Shown: in pieces, positions 18,708 to 26,743 of the stretch
Numbering within the stretch: the stretch's first letter is position 1
Layout: every line of letters starts with the position of its first letter
DNA from: Mycobacterium spongiae
GTDB taxonomy: Bacteria > Actinomycetota > Actinomycetes > Mycobacteriales > Mycobacteriaceae
Length of the DNA: 64,000 nt
Direction of reading: 5' to 3'
Assembly: GCF_018278905.1 (NCBI RefSeq)
Contig: NZ_CP046600.1
Span: 4,092,001 to 4,156,000 of the forward strand
Notes under the pieces: model-generated
What the model saw: the letters and a program-made list of their open reading frames with translations, nothing else
Database searches by the model: none
What the model was told of the DNA's origin: nothing
Position numbers and translations under genes: made by a program

Positions 18708-19621
18708 CCGGCACCGCGGCGGCTGCCCCGCAGCCGCCGACCATGCCCGCGACGACCCCGCCAACTCCGCCCGGGGTGTATCCGCCGGCGCAGTCCTACG
18801 GCGACCCCGCGACTTCTGGCCCGATGCCGCAATCTTCACCACCCGGCCAGTCTGGCTGGACTCCCGGGAGCGGCCCGATGCCGGCGGTGAGCCCACCCAC
18901 CCCGACCCCCCAGTACTACCAAGGTGGCAGCTGGGGCGGCACGCCGCCCAACACACCCACGCCACCGCAGCACGGCGGGGCCTCCTCCTGGAATCAGCCG
19001 TCACCACCAGGCAAACGCAGCCCGTGGCCCATCATCGCCATCGCCGTCGCCGCGGCGCTCGTACTCGTCCTGGTGGTCGGCGCGATCGGCGTGTGGATCG
19101 CCACGAGGCGTGGCGATCGGCAGACCGCGGATAGCGGCACGACGCCGATATCCACCTCACCGGAATCCACGACGACGACCCCGTCGAGCAATCTGCAGAA
19201 CAAGCTCCTCAGCCTGCTGCCTTCGGGCTACCCCGCCGGCACCTGCAAACCGACCACTCCGAAACCGGACAGCATATGGGTGAATGCGGTGGCGATGTTC
19301 GACTGTGGCCAAAACACCTACCAAGGAGGCCCCAGTCGCGCGGTCTATGGTTTGTTCACCGACACGGACCAGCTGAAAAAGGCGTTCGACGACGACATCG
19401 CCGCGGTGGATTTGCTGAACTGTCCGGGCGAAGGACCGTCGCCGGATGGCTGGCATTACAACCAAAACCCAGACGTGACAGCGGGCATGATCGCCTGCGG
19501 AACCTACAAGGACCACCCGAACGTCGTGTGGACCAACGAGACGAAGCTGACGCTCAGCGACGTCTTCGGCGACCCCGCCACACTCGATGAACTACACGAC
19601 TGGTGGGCGAAATATGGCTGA
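17819..19621 (+). CDS. pknH1: Transmembrane Ser/Thr protein kinase PknH1 with an atypical sensor domain
   Basis: A 600-residue kinase. Residues 1-280 are the kinase domain: GRGGMGEVY loop, Lys45, HRDVKPQN with Asp139, DFG, and activation loop GTAVGTWKYMAPE with phosphorylatable Thr. A Pro/Gly-rich juxtamembrane linker (about 300-400) and one TM helix (about 402-428, WPIIAIAVAAALVLV...) follow. The extracellular part (about 172 residues) has four Cys (TCKPT, FDCGQ, NCPGE, ACGTY) and ends in DELHDWWAKYG. It is not the PknH_C sensor present in the second copy or in H37Rv PknH. Its FHA substrates EmbR and the ABC transporter flank it. The symbol follows RD900 usage. Confidence 0.9.
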   Translation: MSDAQDSRVGSMFGPYHLKRLLGRGGMGEVYEAEHTVKEWTVAVKLMTAEFSKDPVFRERMKREARTAGRLQEPHVVPIHDYGEIDGQLFLEMRLVEGTDLDSVLKRYGPLTPPRAVAIITQMASALDAAHADGVMHRDVKPQNILVTPDDFAYLVDFGIASATGDEKLTQLGTAVGTWKYMAPERFSNDEVTYRADVYALACVLHECLTGAPPYRADSASMLVTAHLMDPIPQPSTVRAGIPKAFDTVISRGMAKKPEDRFASAGDLALAAHDALSTPDQDHAADIVRRSQESTLPGTAAAAPQPPTMPATTPPTPPGVYPPAQSYGDPATSGPMPQSSPPGQSGWTPGSGPMPAVSPPTPTPQYYQGGSWGGTPPNTPTPPQHGGASSWNQPSPPGKRSPWPIIAIAVAAALVLVLVVGAIGVWIATRRGDRQTADSGTTPISTSPESTTTTPSSNLQNKLLSLLPSGYPAGTCKPTTPKPDSIWVNAVAMFDCGQNTYQGGPSRAVYGLFTDTDQLKKAFDDDIAAVDLLNCPGEGPSPDGWHYNQNPDVTAGMIACGTYKDHPNVVWTNETKLTLSDVFGDPATLDELHDWWAKYG

Positions 19622-19777
19622 TCAAGGCAGTGCACCCAGCTAGCCCGGCGACAAATCAGGGACTCGCACACCACCCGGTGCCGGCGGTGCTCCCCAAGCT
19701 GGTGGACCCTGCATCCTTGTCTAGCCTTGTCACAGGCACGGTTCGGCGGAAGCTGCGCAGACGCACGGAGGCCACCA

Positions 19778-22150
19778 ATGGACGACACGGCCGATATGGT
19801 CGCTCCCCATCCAGCCCGACTGGAGTTGCGCGCCGCCGGGCGTATCTGGCACGCGATGGCCGGGCGCTCCTGGACCATCGGCCGGTCCAGCGAAGCCGAC
19901 ATTCACTTGGACAATCCGCGGGTATCACGCGAGCATGCAGTGCTGGAGACGACGCCTGCGGGTTGGGTCCTGGTGAACCGCAGCGCCAATGGCATGTTCA
20001 TCAATGGCCAGCGGGTAGAGCGGCTATCGATCGCTGAACCGATCACCGTAACGCTCGGTTCGGCGTCGTCCGGTCAGCAGCTGCACCTCAACCCGATCGT
20101 CCCGCCTCCCGCTGCTCCCACTGGACCTACAGTCGCCGAACCAGAGCGACGATCGGACGCAACGACGGTCGCCCGGCCGCCGACCGCGGTCTACACCATC
20201 GACCAGTTGATCGTGACAATCGGTCGCGCACCCGACAACGACGTGGTCCTCGACGACCTGCTGGTTTCTCGCCGGCACGCCGTACTCCGCCGCACCGGAA
20301 GCCAATGGGAGCTCGCGGACAACAGCAGCGCCAACGGCACCTATGTCAACGGTGCCCGGATCGACCGAGCGCTCATCGGACCCAACGACATCGTGGGCAT
20401 CGGCCACCAGCTATTGCACCTATCCGGCGATCGCCTCGTGGAGTACGCCGACACCGGCGATGTCGCGTACGAGGCCGCAAACCTACGGGTGGTCGGCAAG
20501 AAGGGCCGCGTGTTGTTGGCCGACGTGGGCTTCGTCCTTCCGCAGCGCAGCCTGCTGGCGGTGGTAGGCCCAAGCGGCGCCGGAAAATCGACCCTGCTTG
20601 GCGCCCTCACCGGATTCCGCCCCGCCGACAGCGGCAGCGTGCGCTACGACGAGCGCGACCTCTACGACAACTACGCACAACTGCGACACAGGATCGGGTT
20701 CGTGCCGCAGGACGACATCCTGCACACCCCGTTGACGGTGCGGCGAGCGCTAAATTACGCTGCGCAGCTTCGCTTTCCCCAGGACGTGTCCGCCACCGAA
20801 CGCGAGCAACGCGTCGCGGAGGTGCTGTCAGAACTCGGTTTGGCCGCACAGGCCGATCAACGCATCGACAGTCTGTCAGGCGGTCAGCGCAAACGCACCA
20901 GCGTCGCACTGGAGTTGCTGACCAAACCGTCGCTGCTGTTCCTCGACGAACCCACGTCTGGCCTCGACCCAGGGTATGAGAAATCGGTCATGCAGACCCT
21001 TCGCTCGTTGGCCGACGACGGTCGCTCGGTGGTGGTCGTGACCCACAGCACCGCTCAGCTGAAGATCTGTGACCGGTTGCTCATTTTGGCCCCCGGTGGT
21101 CGACTGGCGTATTTCGGTCCACCCCAAGAGGCGCTGCGCTACTTCAACTGCGCCGACTTCGCCGACCTGTTCACCCTGCTCGAACGCGATACCGCCACCG
21201 ACTGGACCGGCCGGTTCCAAGCCTCGCGCCTCCACGACGCCCTCGCTCGGCCCGCACGCGAGCGTCCGGCTCAGCTTTCGGATGCGTCGGCACGACCAGC
21301 CGTGGCCCAGCAAAGCCCGTTTGCCCAGTTCGCCGTCTTGTGCAGACGGTATTTGGCTGTCATCGCGGCCGACCGCCAGTATTCGCTATTTCTGCTGGCA
21401 CTGCCGCTGCTGTTAAGCGTGTTCGCGCACGCCGTTCCGGGCAACGTCGGACTCTCGCTGACCAAAGCCATCGAGCAAGAGTCGACACAGCCCTCGCAGT
21501 TGTTGGTGCTGCTGATCATCGGGGGTGCGCTCATGGGCTGCGCCGCCTCCATCCGCGAAATCGTCAAAGAACAGGCGATCTATCGCCGCGAGCACGGCAT
21601 CGGGTTGTCGCGGGGCGCTTATCTGGCATCCAAGTTGGTAGTCCTGTCGGCGCTGACCAGCCTGCAGGGACTGATTCTGGGGTTTCTCGGGGTAGCGTTC
21701 CTGCCCGGACCCGATCAAGCACTGGTGCTGGTGTGGCCGCGGCTCGAAGTGGCAATAGCGGTCGTCGCGGTCACCGTGGTCTCCATGGTGATCGGCCTGT
21801 TGATTTCAGCCATGATCGGCAATGCCGATCGCGGCATGCCGGCGTTGGTGCTGGTGGTCATGGCCCAACTCGTGCTCTGCGGTGGGATGTTCGAAGTCGT
21901 GGGCCGACCGCCCCTCGAGCAATTGGCGTGGCTGTCCCCATCGCGCTGGGCCTACGCGATGGCCGCATCGACCGTCGACCTTAACGACCTGCGCCGGACC
22001 GCGGGTGCCGACCAAGACCCCATGTGGAATTACCAGGCCAGCAGCTGGCTTTTCGCCGCGGGCGCGTGCGCTGTCCAGGCGATCGTCATGGTAGCCCTGC
22101 TCGCGATACGGCTCAGGCAACGTGAGAGCCAACGCCGAGCGGGTAGGTGA
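19778..22150 (+). CDS. tbd2: Two-FHA-domain ABC transporter (Rv1747-type; tbd2 of RD900)
   Basis: A 790-residue single-chain transporter. FHA1 (about residues 10-85) has TIGRSSEADIHL, SREHAVL and SANGMFING. A Pro-rich linker follows, then FHA2 (about 135-215: TIGRAPDNDVVLD, SRRHAVL, SSANGTYVNG). The NBD has Walker A GPSGAGKSTL (about 264), LSGGQRKRTSVAL (about 365) and FLDEPTSGLDPG. The C-terminal six-helix ABC2-type membrane domain starts near 528. The ATG at 19778 has SD ACGGAGG seven bases upstream. Rv1747, the related M. tuberculosis exporter, is phosphorylated by its neighbour kinase PknF; by analogy PknH1/PknH2 should act on this protein. Substrate unknown. Confidence 0.92.
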   Translation: MDDTADMVAPHPARLELRAAGRIWHAMAGRSWTIGRSSEADIHLDNPRVSREHAVLETTPAGWVLVNRSANGMFINGQRVERLSIAEPITVTLGSASSGQQLHLNPIVPPPAAPTGPTVAEPERRSDATTVARPPTAVYTIDQLIVTIGRAPDNDVVLDDLLVSRRHAVLRRTGSQWELADNSSANGTYVNGARIDRALIGPNDIVGIGHQLLHLSGDRLVEYADTGDVAYEAANLRVVGKKGRVLLADVGFVLPQRSLLAVVGPSGAGKSTLLGALTGFRPADSGSVRYDERDLYDNYAQLRHRIGFVPQDDILHTPLTVRRALNYAAQLRFPQDVSATEREQRVAEVLSELGLAAQADQRIDSLSGGQRKRTSVALELLTKPSLLFLDEPTSGLDPGYEKSVMQTLRSLADDGRSVVVVTHSTAQLKICDRLLILAPGGRLAYFGPPQEALRYFNCADFADLFTLLERDTATDWTGRFQASRLHDALARPARERPAQLSDASARPAVAQQSPFAQFAVLCRRYLAVIAADRQYSLFLLALPLLLSVFAHAVPGNVGLSLTKAIEQESTQPSQLLVLLIIGGALMGCAASIREIVKEQAIYRREHGIGLSRGAYLASKLVVLSALTSLQGLILGFLGVAFLPGPDQALVLVWPRLEVAIAVVAVTVVSMVIGLLISAMIGNADRGMPALVLVVMAQLVLCGGMFEVVGRPPLEQLAWLSPSRWAYAMAASTVDLNDLRRTAGADQDPMWNYQASSWLFAAGACAVQAIVMVALLAIRLRQRESQRRAGR

Positions 22151-22232
22151 CCCAATCAGCGAGCAGGGGCGCGCTCCTTCCGAGGATTGATGTGCTTATT
22201 GGGGGCAATTGCGCTCGGTGCGGTGCCTAAAG

Positions 22233-23170
22233 GCTGTTGATAGTGTCGGCGGCATCGGAGGTTGGTTGGGAGGATCTAGCGATGAGCGACGCGCAGGACT
22301 CTCGTGTGGGGTCGATGTTTGGTCCCTACCACCTCAAACGCCTGCTGGGCCGCGGCGGGATGGGCGAGGTCTACGAGGCCGAGCACACGGTCAAAGAATG
22401 GACCGTCGCGATCAAGCTGATGTCGGAAACCTTCAGCAAGGACCCGGTGTTTCGCAAGCGCATGAAGCGCGAAGCCCGTACCGCCGGCCGGTTGCAGGAA
22501 CCCCACGTCGTGCCCATCCACGACTACGGCGAAATCGACGGGCAACTCTTCCTGGAAATGCGCCTCATCGAAGGCACCGACCTCGACAACATCCTCAAAC
22601 GCTACGGACCACTGACCCCGCCGCGCGCGGTCGCCATCATCACCCAAATCGCCTCAGCCCTCGACGCCGCCCACGCCGATGGAGTGATGCACCGCGACGT
22701 CAAACCGCAAAACATCCTGGTGACCCCGGACGACTTCGCCTACCTTGTGGACTTCGGCATCGCCAGCGCCACCGACGACGAGAAGCTCACTCAGTTGGGC
22801 ACCGCCGTGGGCACCTGGAAATACATGGCCCCGGAACGGTTTTCCAACAAGCAGGTGACCCACCGCGCCGATGTCTACGCACTGGCGTGCGTGCTGCATG
22901 AATGCCTGACCGGCGCCCCGCCCTACCGCGCGGACAGCGCCAGCATGCTGGTCACCGCCCACCTCATGGATCCAATCCCGCAGCCCAGCACCCTGCGCGC
23001 GGGCATCCCGAAAGCCTTCGACACGGTGATCTCGCGCGGCATGGCCAAAAAGCCCGAGGACCGCTTCGCCAGCACTGGTGATCTGGCGCTGGCCGCGCAC
23101 GACGCGCTCAGCACCCCCGACCAGGACCACGCCGACGACATCGTGCGCCGCAGCCAAGAGTCCACCCTGC
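22233..23170 (+). repeat. Direct repeat copy 2 (promoter and kinase domain of pknH2)
   Basis: Partner of 17769-18707. The -10-like TAGTGT (22241-22246), the SD and the kinase codons are shared, with differences in small clusters (for example TAEFSKDPVFRER against SETFSKDPVFRKR). This suggests duplication followed by gene conversion. Confidence 0.85.
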
Positions 23171-24258
23171 CGGCACCCACCAAGGTCCCGCCGGCACCGA
23201 CCCTGCCGGCTACCGGAATGGCGCCCGGTATGGCTGCGCCCCCGCGCGCGGCGGGTCCGCCACGATCTACACCCGTCCAGCCGCCGCGGGCGCCCTACCC
23301 GCCCGCGGCCAGTTCGGGACCCAGCAGATCTGCGGGACCCGCCCGACCTGCCCGCCCCCCGGGCCGGTCCCGGGCGATGCCGCAGCAGACGCCGCCCGGT
23401 CCGCCCGGCTGGGCTCCAGGGAGCGGTCCAATGCCAGCGGTGAGCCCGCCCCCCACCACCCCGCCGCAGTACCAGGGCGGCAGCTGGAGCGGCACCCCAC
23501 CCAAGACACCGCCGCCACCACAGCCCGGCGGTCCGTCATCCTGGGATCAGCCGCCGGCACCAGCCAAGAGGTTGCCCTGGATCGCCGCTGCAGCGGTGGC
23601 CGTTGTGTTGGTGTTCGTCGTCGGCGGCGTAGGCATCTGGATGATCACCCGACCTAAACCGACGCCGCCGCCCAAACCCGTGGCGGAAGAGCGTCTGAGC
23701 GCGCTCCTGCTGGGCACGGCGGAAATCAACTCCGTGATGGGCTCGTCGTCGATGAAGCCCGGGAAGCCCATCACGTCGATGGACGCCTCGCCGGTAACGT
23801 TGTCGGCGCCGGAGTGCCAAGGAGCGCTCTATACGACCCAGGATCCGGTCTACGCGGGCAGCGGCTATACCGGAGTCAGCGGCCTCGTGTCATCCGAGCC
23901 GGGAGACAACTACGACCACTGGGTCAACCAGGCCGCGGTGACCTTTACCTCGGCGGACAAAGCCAACGCGTTCCTGCAGACGTCGCTGCGCACGTGGAAG
24001 CGCTGTGCAGGAAAGACGGTCACCGTCACCAACAAGGGCAAAACGTATCGATGGACGTTTTCCGAAGTCCGGGGCGGCCCCGCGGCCATCACGGTCGTGG
24101 ACACCCAGGAAGGCGCCGACGGCTGGGAGTGCCAACGCGCCATGAGCGCGGCGAACAATGTGATCGTCGAGGTCAATGCGTGCGGGTTTCACATCACCAA
24201 TCAAGCTGGCGAGATCGCCGAAAAAATGGTCGAGAACGTCAACCAGGAATCGCAGTAG
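22282..24258 (+). CDS. pknH2: Transmembrane Ser/Thr protein kinase PknH2 with the classical PknH sensor
   Basis: A 658-residue kinase. The kinase domain matches copy 1 in all catalytic motifs (Lys45, HRDVKPQN, DFG, TWKYMAPE). The Pro/Ala/Gly-rich linker is longer (about 295-428). The TM helix is about 431-457. The extracellular domain (about 200 residues) matches the PknH_C sensor of H37Rv PknH, with paired Cys (PECQGAL/KRCAG, WECQR/NACGF). H37Rv PknH is 626 residues as I recall, so the linker here is longer. PknH phosphorylates EmbR and other FHA proteins and senses envelope or redox stress. It follows the FHA-ABC gene by 131 bases with its own duplicated promoter. Confidence 0.93.
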   Translation: MSDAQDSRVGSMFGPYHLKRLLGRGGMGEVYEAEHTVKEWTVAIKLMSETFSKDPVFRKRMKREARTAGRLQEPHVVPIHDYGEIDGQLFLEMRLIEGTDLDNILKRYGPLTPPRAVAIITQIASALDAAHADGVMHRDVKPQNILVTPDDFAYLVDFGIASATDDEKLTQLGTAVGTWKYMAPERFSNKQVTHRADVYALACVLHECLTGAPPYRADSASMLVTAHLMDPIPQPSTLRAGIPKAFDTVISRGMAKKPEDRFASTGDLALAAHDALSTPDQDHADDIVRRSQESTLPAPTKVPPAPTLPATGMAPGMAAPPRAAGPPRSTPVQPPRAPYPPAASSGPSRSAGPARPARPPGRSRAMPQQTPPGPPGWAPGSGPMPAVSPPPTTPPQYQGGSWSGTPPKTPPPPQPGGPSSWDQPPAPAKRLPWIAAAAVAVVLVFVVGGVGIWMITRPKPTPPPKPVAEERLSALLLGTAEINSVMGSSSMKPGKPITSMDASPVTLSAPECQGALYTTQDPVYAGSGYTGVSGLVSSEPGDNYDHWVNQAAVTFTSADKANAFLQTSLRTWKRCAGKTVTVTNKGKTYRWTFSEVRGGPAAITVVDTQEGADGWECQRAMSAANNVIVEVNACGFHITNQAGEIAEKMVENVNQESQ

Positions 24259-24290
24259 ATCGGTGACTTGCTGAGGGACGAAAGCGTTTC

Positions 24291-24875
24291 TCAATCCGCA
24301 AGATCGGGACCCTGCGCACGCAGGTCGTCGACCGCGGACATGGCCGTTCGTAGCTTTGCCAGCCACTCCTCGGCGTGCTCCCCCACCAACTTCACCGACC
24401 ACGCGAGCGCGTCGGCTCGTGAACGTGCGACGCCGGCGTCGACCAGTGTGTCCAATACCTGGCGCTCTGGCTGCTTCAAGCGCGTCATCACCGGAACCGC
24501 GATGTGAGTGAACAAGACTCGCTCGGTGCCGGAGCCGGAGCCGACGTCAACGCCCCAGGAAACCTTGCGGCCGTAGCGGTCCTGCGCCTCGTCGGCGATG
24601 TCTATCCGTTCTGCCCGGGTTTCTTCGCGGAACCGCGAGACCCGGCCTTCGGCGCGCGCCGCGGATTCGTCTTTGTCGGAATTCTCGGATTCGGCCAGCT
24701 TGCCGATGACCGTGATCTCTTCGCGGTCGACGATGACCGTTGGATCGCCGTCGAACCAATCTTCGGGGAGCCGTCCGGCGAACCATTCGGCCGCGCCGCT
24801 GGCGTCGGGTTGCTGTGCCTGTTGCCAGCCTCCAGCGCGACTGTAACGACGTCCGTGCAGGTGATGGTGCTTCAT
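24291..24875 (-). CDS. abmR: ATP-responsive DNA-binding regulator AbmR (Rv1265-like)
   Basis: A 194-residue soluble protein (from the ATG at 24875) with His-rich start MKHHHLHGRR and C-terminal helices (RLKQPERQVLDTLVDAGVARSRADALAWSVKLVGEHAEEWLAKL). In M. tuberculosis Rv1265/AbmR binds ATP and DNA and controls the divergent sRNA Mcr11. The start is ambiguous: the frame stays open to 24947, and H37Rv is annotated as longer (about 226). I prefer 24875 because a -10-like TATAGA lies just upstream and the longer form would cross the promoter. It lies downstream of the adenylyl cyclase on the same strand. Confidence 0.82.
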   Translation of the reverse strand: MKHHHLHGRRYSRAGGWQQAQQPDASGAAEWFAGRLPEDWFDGDPTVIVDREEITVIGKLAESENSDKDESAARAEGRVSRFREETRAERIDIADEAQDRYGRKVSWGVDVGSGSGTERVLFTHIAVPVMTRLKQPERQVLDTLVDAGVARSRADALAWSVKLVGEHAEEWLAKLRTAMSAVDDLRAQGPDLAD

Positions 24876-24891
24876 GATTACATGATTACAT
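24876..24891 (-). promoter_or_regulatory. Tandem ATGTAATC repeat upstream of abmR
   Basis: On the minus strand two perfect 8-base copies of ATGTAATC directly precede the abmR ATG. Each reads as a start codon followed at once by a TAA stop. Could be an operator for AbmR or a pair of minimal upstream ORFs. A TATAGA -10-like sequence lies just upstream at 24896-24901. Confidence 0.5.
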
Positions 24892-24904
24892 TGTTCTATA
24901 TGTA

Positions 24905-24979
24905 AGGGAAGGTAGTTCACCGGCAGCGAACGGTGTCGAGGTCCCACTTATGACGACGCGCCGGGCGAATCGCCCTCGT
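24905..24979 (+). ncRNA. mcr11: Candidate Mcr11-type small RNA (position-based)
   Basis: In M. tuberculosis the sRNA Mcr11 is transcribed divergently from abmR and runs against the 3' end of the Rv1264 cyclase gene. Here the same place has a plus-strand TATATG -10-like box overlapping the abmR promoter, and a GGGCG-AAT-CGCCC hairpin at 24963-24975. Ends are approximate; sequence identity with Mcr11 was not checked. Confidence 0.35.
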
Positions 24980-26186
24980 GGGGAGCAGGAGAGGCACTCG
25001 CAGCGCCAGCCGTCGCCGAACCTCGCCTAACCCGATACAGCTTGACGTCATTCTTGATGCCCTTCAGCCGGCGCGAGCCCGCATACGACCACCGGAAGTC
25101 AGCCAACCCAGCGCCATCGGCCGTATCGGCCGTATCGGCCGTATCGGCCAGGGCCTCGCATACTGATTCGGCGACCAACACCGCGCCCGGCCGCGCGACT
25201 CCGGTGACCCGGCTTGCCACGTTCACCGGACTGCCGAACCAGTCGCCGGCCCGGCTCACCGCCATGCCAGAGGCGACTCCGGATCGTAGCGGCGGAAAAG
25301 CATCGTCGGCGTCGACGGCGTCGACCAGCTCCAGGACGGTATCCAGCAATGGCGCCGGATCGGGACAGACCAACATCACCGCATCTCCGATGGTCTTGAT
25401 GAATCGCACCGGCGGAGCCGTCACATCACGGGCCAGGTCCGCCAGCCGGCCGGCGAGCTGACCCAGCTCTTCGGCAGAAACCGCCTCGCCCAGCGGCGTG
25501 AAGCCAACGAGGTCGGCGAAGGCGACGCTCACCTGGCGCGCTCCCGGCAGGGGTTTGCCGGCGGCTCGCTCTCCGGCATTGACGGCCTCGGTCTCCATCG
25601 TGTGCCGTAGCTGCATGAACAGCATGTCCTGAACCATCGGGCCCAGCATCGGCGTGACTTGACTCAGCAGGGTCGTCGACGCCTTGGCAATCTCCAACTC
25701 AGTAGCTCCCGGGCGCAAGATGGCCGACAGCGCCACGTAGCGCATGACCTCGGAAGCATGGGCCAGGCCCTCGGCCAGCACGCGCACGACGAGCACGATT
25801 TGATCAGGGTCGAGCCCCAGGTCAACGAACCGCTGCGCGTGTGCGGCCGCCTCGCCGTCGGCGCGCATGTGTACGGCGGCGTCCGGGTCGTCCACTCTGG
25901 CCAGGCCGATAGCGCGCTGCACTCGCTGCAGCAGGTCCAGGTCGACGCCGTAATTCTCGCTGATCTCGCGGGTGGATACGTAGGTCCCGTCGTCTCCGAT
26001 GAGATGGCGGGTGGCCAGCAACAGCGGCGGGTTCGCAGCCCGGATCTCCTCGGCAGCAATCCCCTGCTCGAGCAACCACTCGACAAGTTCGGCGCGCTCC
26101 GCACGCGCCGCACCGTCGAGGTCGCCGACCAAATCGTCGACTTCGGAGTCAGCAGTGCCGTGCCCGTGGTGCCGATCATCGTCCAC
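24948..26186 (-). CDS. pH-sensing class III adenylyl cyclase (Rv1264-like)
   Basis: A 412-residue two-domain cyclase. The N-terminal autoinhibitory, pH-sensing domain (about residues 1-210) contains [19 protein letters not shown]. The C-terminal catalytic domain has metal-binding Asp in [10 protein letters not shown], Lys/Asp in [12 protein letters not shown], and Asn/Arg in [10 protein letters not shown]. It makes cAMP and is activated at acid pH in M. tuberculosis. The GTG at 26186 gives MDDDRHH. A TAD tripeptide repeat near residues 345-355 comes from a 9-base minisatellite, making it a little longer than the remembered 397 residues. Divergent from the glycosylase gene. Confidence 0.93.
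   Translation of the reverse strand: MDDDRHHGHGTADSEVDDLVGDLDGAARAERAELVEWLLEQGIAAEEIRAANPPLLLATRHLIGDDGTYVSTREISENYGVDLDLLQRVQRAIGLARVDDPDAAVHMRADGEAAAHAQRFVDLGLDPDQIVLVVRVLAEGLAHASEVMRYVALSAILRPGATELEIAKASTTLLSQVTPMLGPMVQDMLFMQLRHTMETEAVNAGERAAGKPLPGARQVSVAFADLVGFTPLGEAVSAEELGQLAGRLADLARDVTAPPVRFIKTIGDAVMLVCPDPAPLLDTVLELVDAVDADDAFPPLRSGVASGMAVSRAGDWFGSPVNVASRVTGVARPGAVLVAESVCEALADTADTADTADGAGLADFRWSYAGSRRLKGIKNDVKLYRVRRGSATAGAASASPAPHEGDSPGASS
25114..25149 (+). repeat. 9-base tandem repeat inside the adenylyl cyclase gene
   Basis: Three perfect GTATCGGCC units (25123-25149) preceded by one degenerate unit (CCATCGGCC). They encode alternating Thr-Ala-Asp in the cyclase C-terminal half. Copy number may vary between strains without breaking the frame. 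Confidence 0.85.
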
Positions 26187-26224
26187 CAGCCAACGTTAAC
26201 GCGATTAGGACATTATGTGAGTCG

Positions 26225-26743
26225 ATGACCGCACCAATGCTCCAAGGATTCCCGCCCGTTGTCGACGACCACGCCACCGTATTGATCCTGGGCTCTTTTC
26301 CGAGCGCCCAATCGCTACGGGCACGCCAGTACTACGCCAACCCGCGAAACGCGTTCTGGCCCATTACCAGCGAGCTTTTCGGCTTCGACGCCGACGGACC
26401 ATATGAACTACGGCTGGCGGCACTGCGATCACACGGTGTGGCCCTGTGGGATGTCCTATGGCGATGCCGCCGCACAGGCAGTGCGGACTCGGCGATCGAT
26501 CCGAGAAGTTGCGTGGCCAACAACTTTGCCGAACTCTTCGACAGCTACCCAACCATCACGAGGGTCTACTTCAACGGCGCCAAGGCCGCCGATCTGTACC
26601 GCCGACTCGTCGAAGCGCACGACGGGCCGCTCAGCAACCAGGTCAGCCACCAGGTTCGCCAACGGCTGCCGTCAACGAGCCCGGCACACGTCATGCGCCC
26701 GGGAGCGAAACTAGCCGCCTGGCGGCCGGTTTCGCTGTCATGA
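26225..26743 (+). CDS. Hypoxanthine (deoxyinosine)-DNA glycosylase, UDG family 6
   Basis: A 172-residue glycosylase. LILGSFPSAQSLRARQYYANPRNAFWPI contains the family-6 motif with the catalytic Asn in PRNAFW, and LPSTSPAH is motif 2. Such enzymes excise hypoxanthine formed by adenine deamination. I recall no equivalent at this place in H37Rv. The gene diverges from the adenylyl cyclase (38 bases) and overlaps the 3' end of amiB2 tail-to-tail by six bases. Start ATG at 26225. Function inferred from motifs only. Confidence 0.82.
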   Translation: MTAPMLQGFPPVVDDHATVLILGSFPSAQSLRARQYYANPRNAFWPITSELFGFDADGPYELRLAALRSHGVALWDVLWRCRRTGSADSAIDPRSCVANNFAELFDSYPTITRVYFNGAKAADLYRRLVEAHDGPLSNQVSHQVRQRLPSTSPAHVMRPGAKLAAWRPVSLS

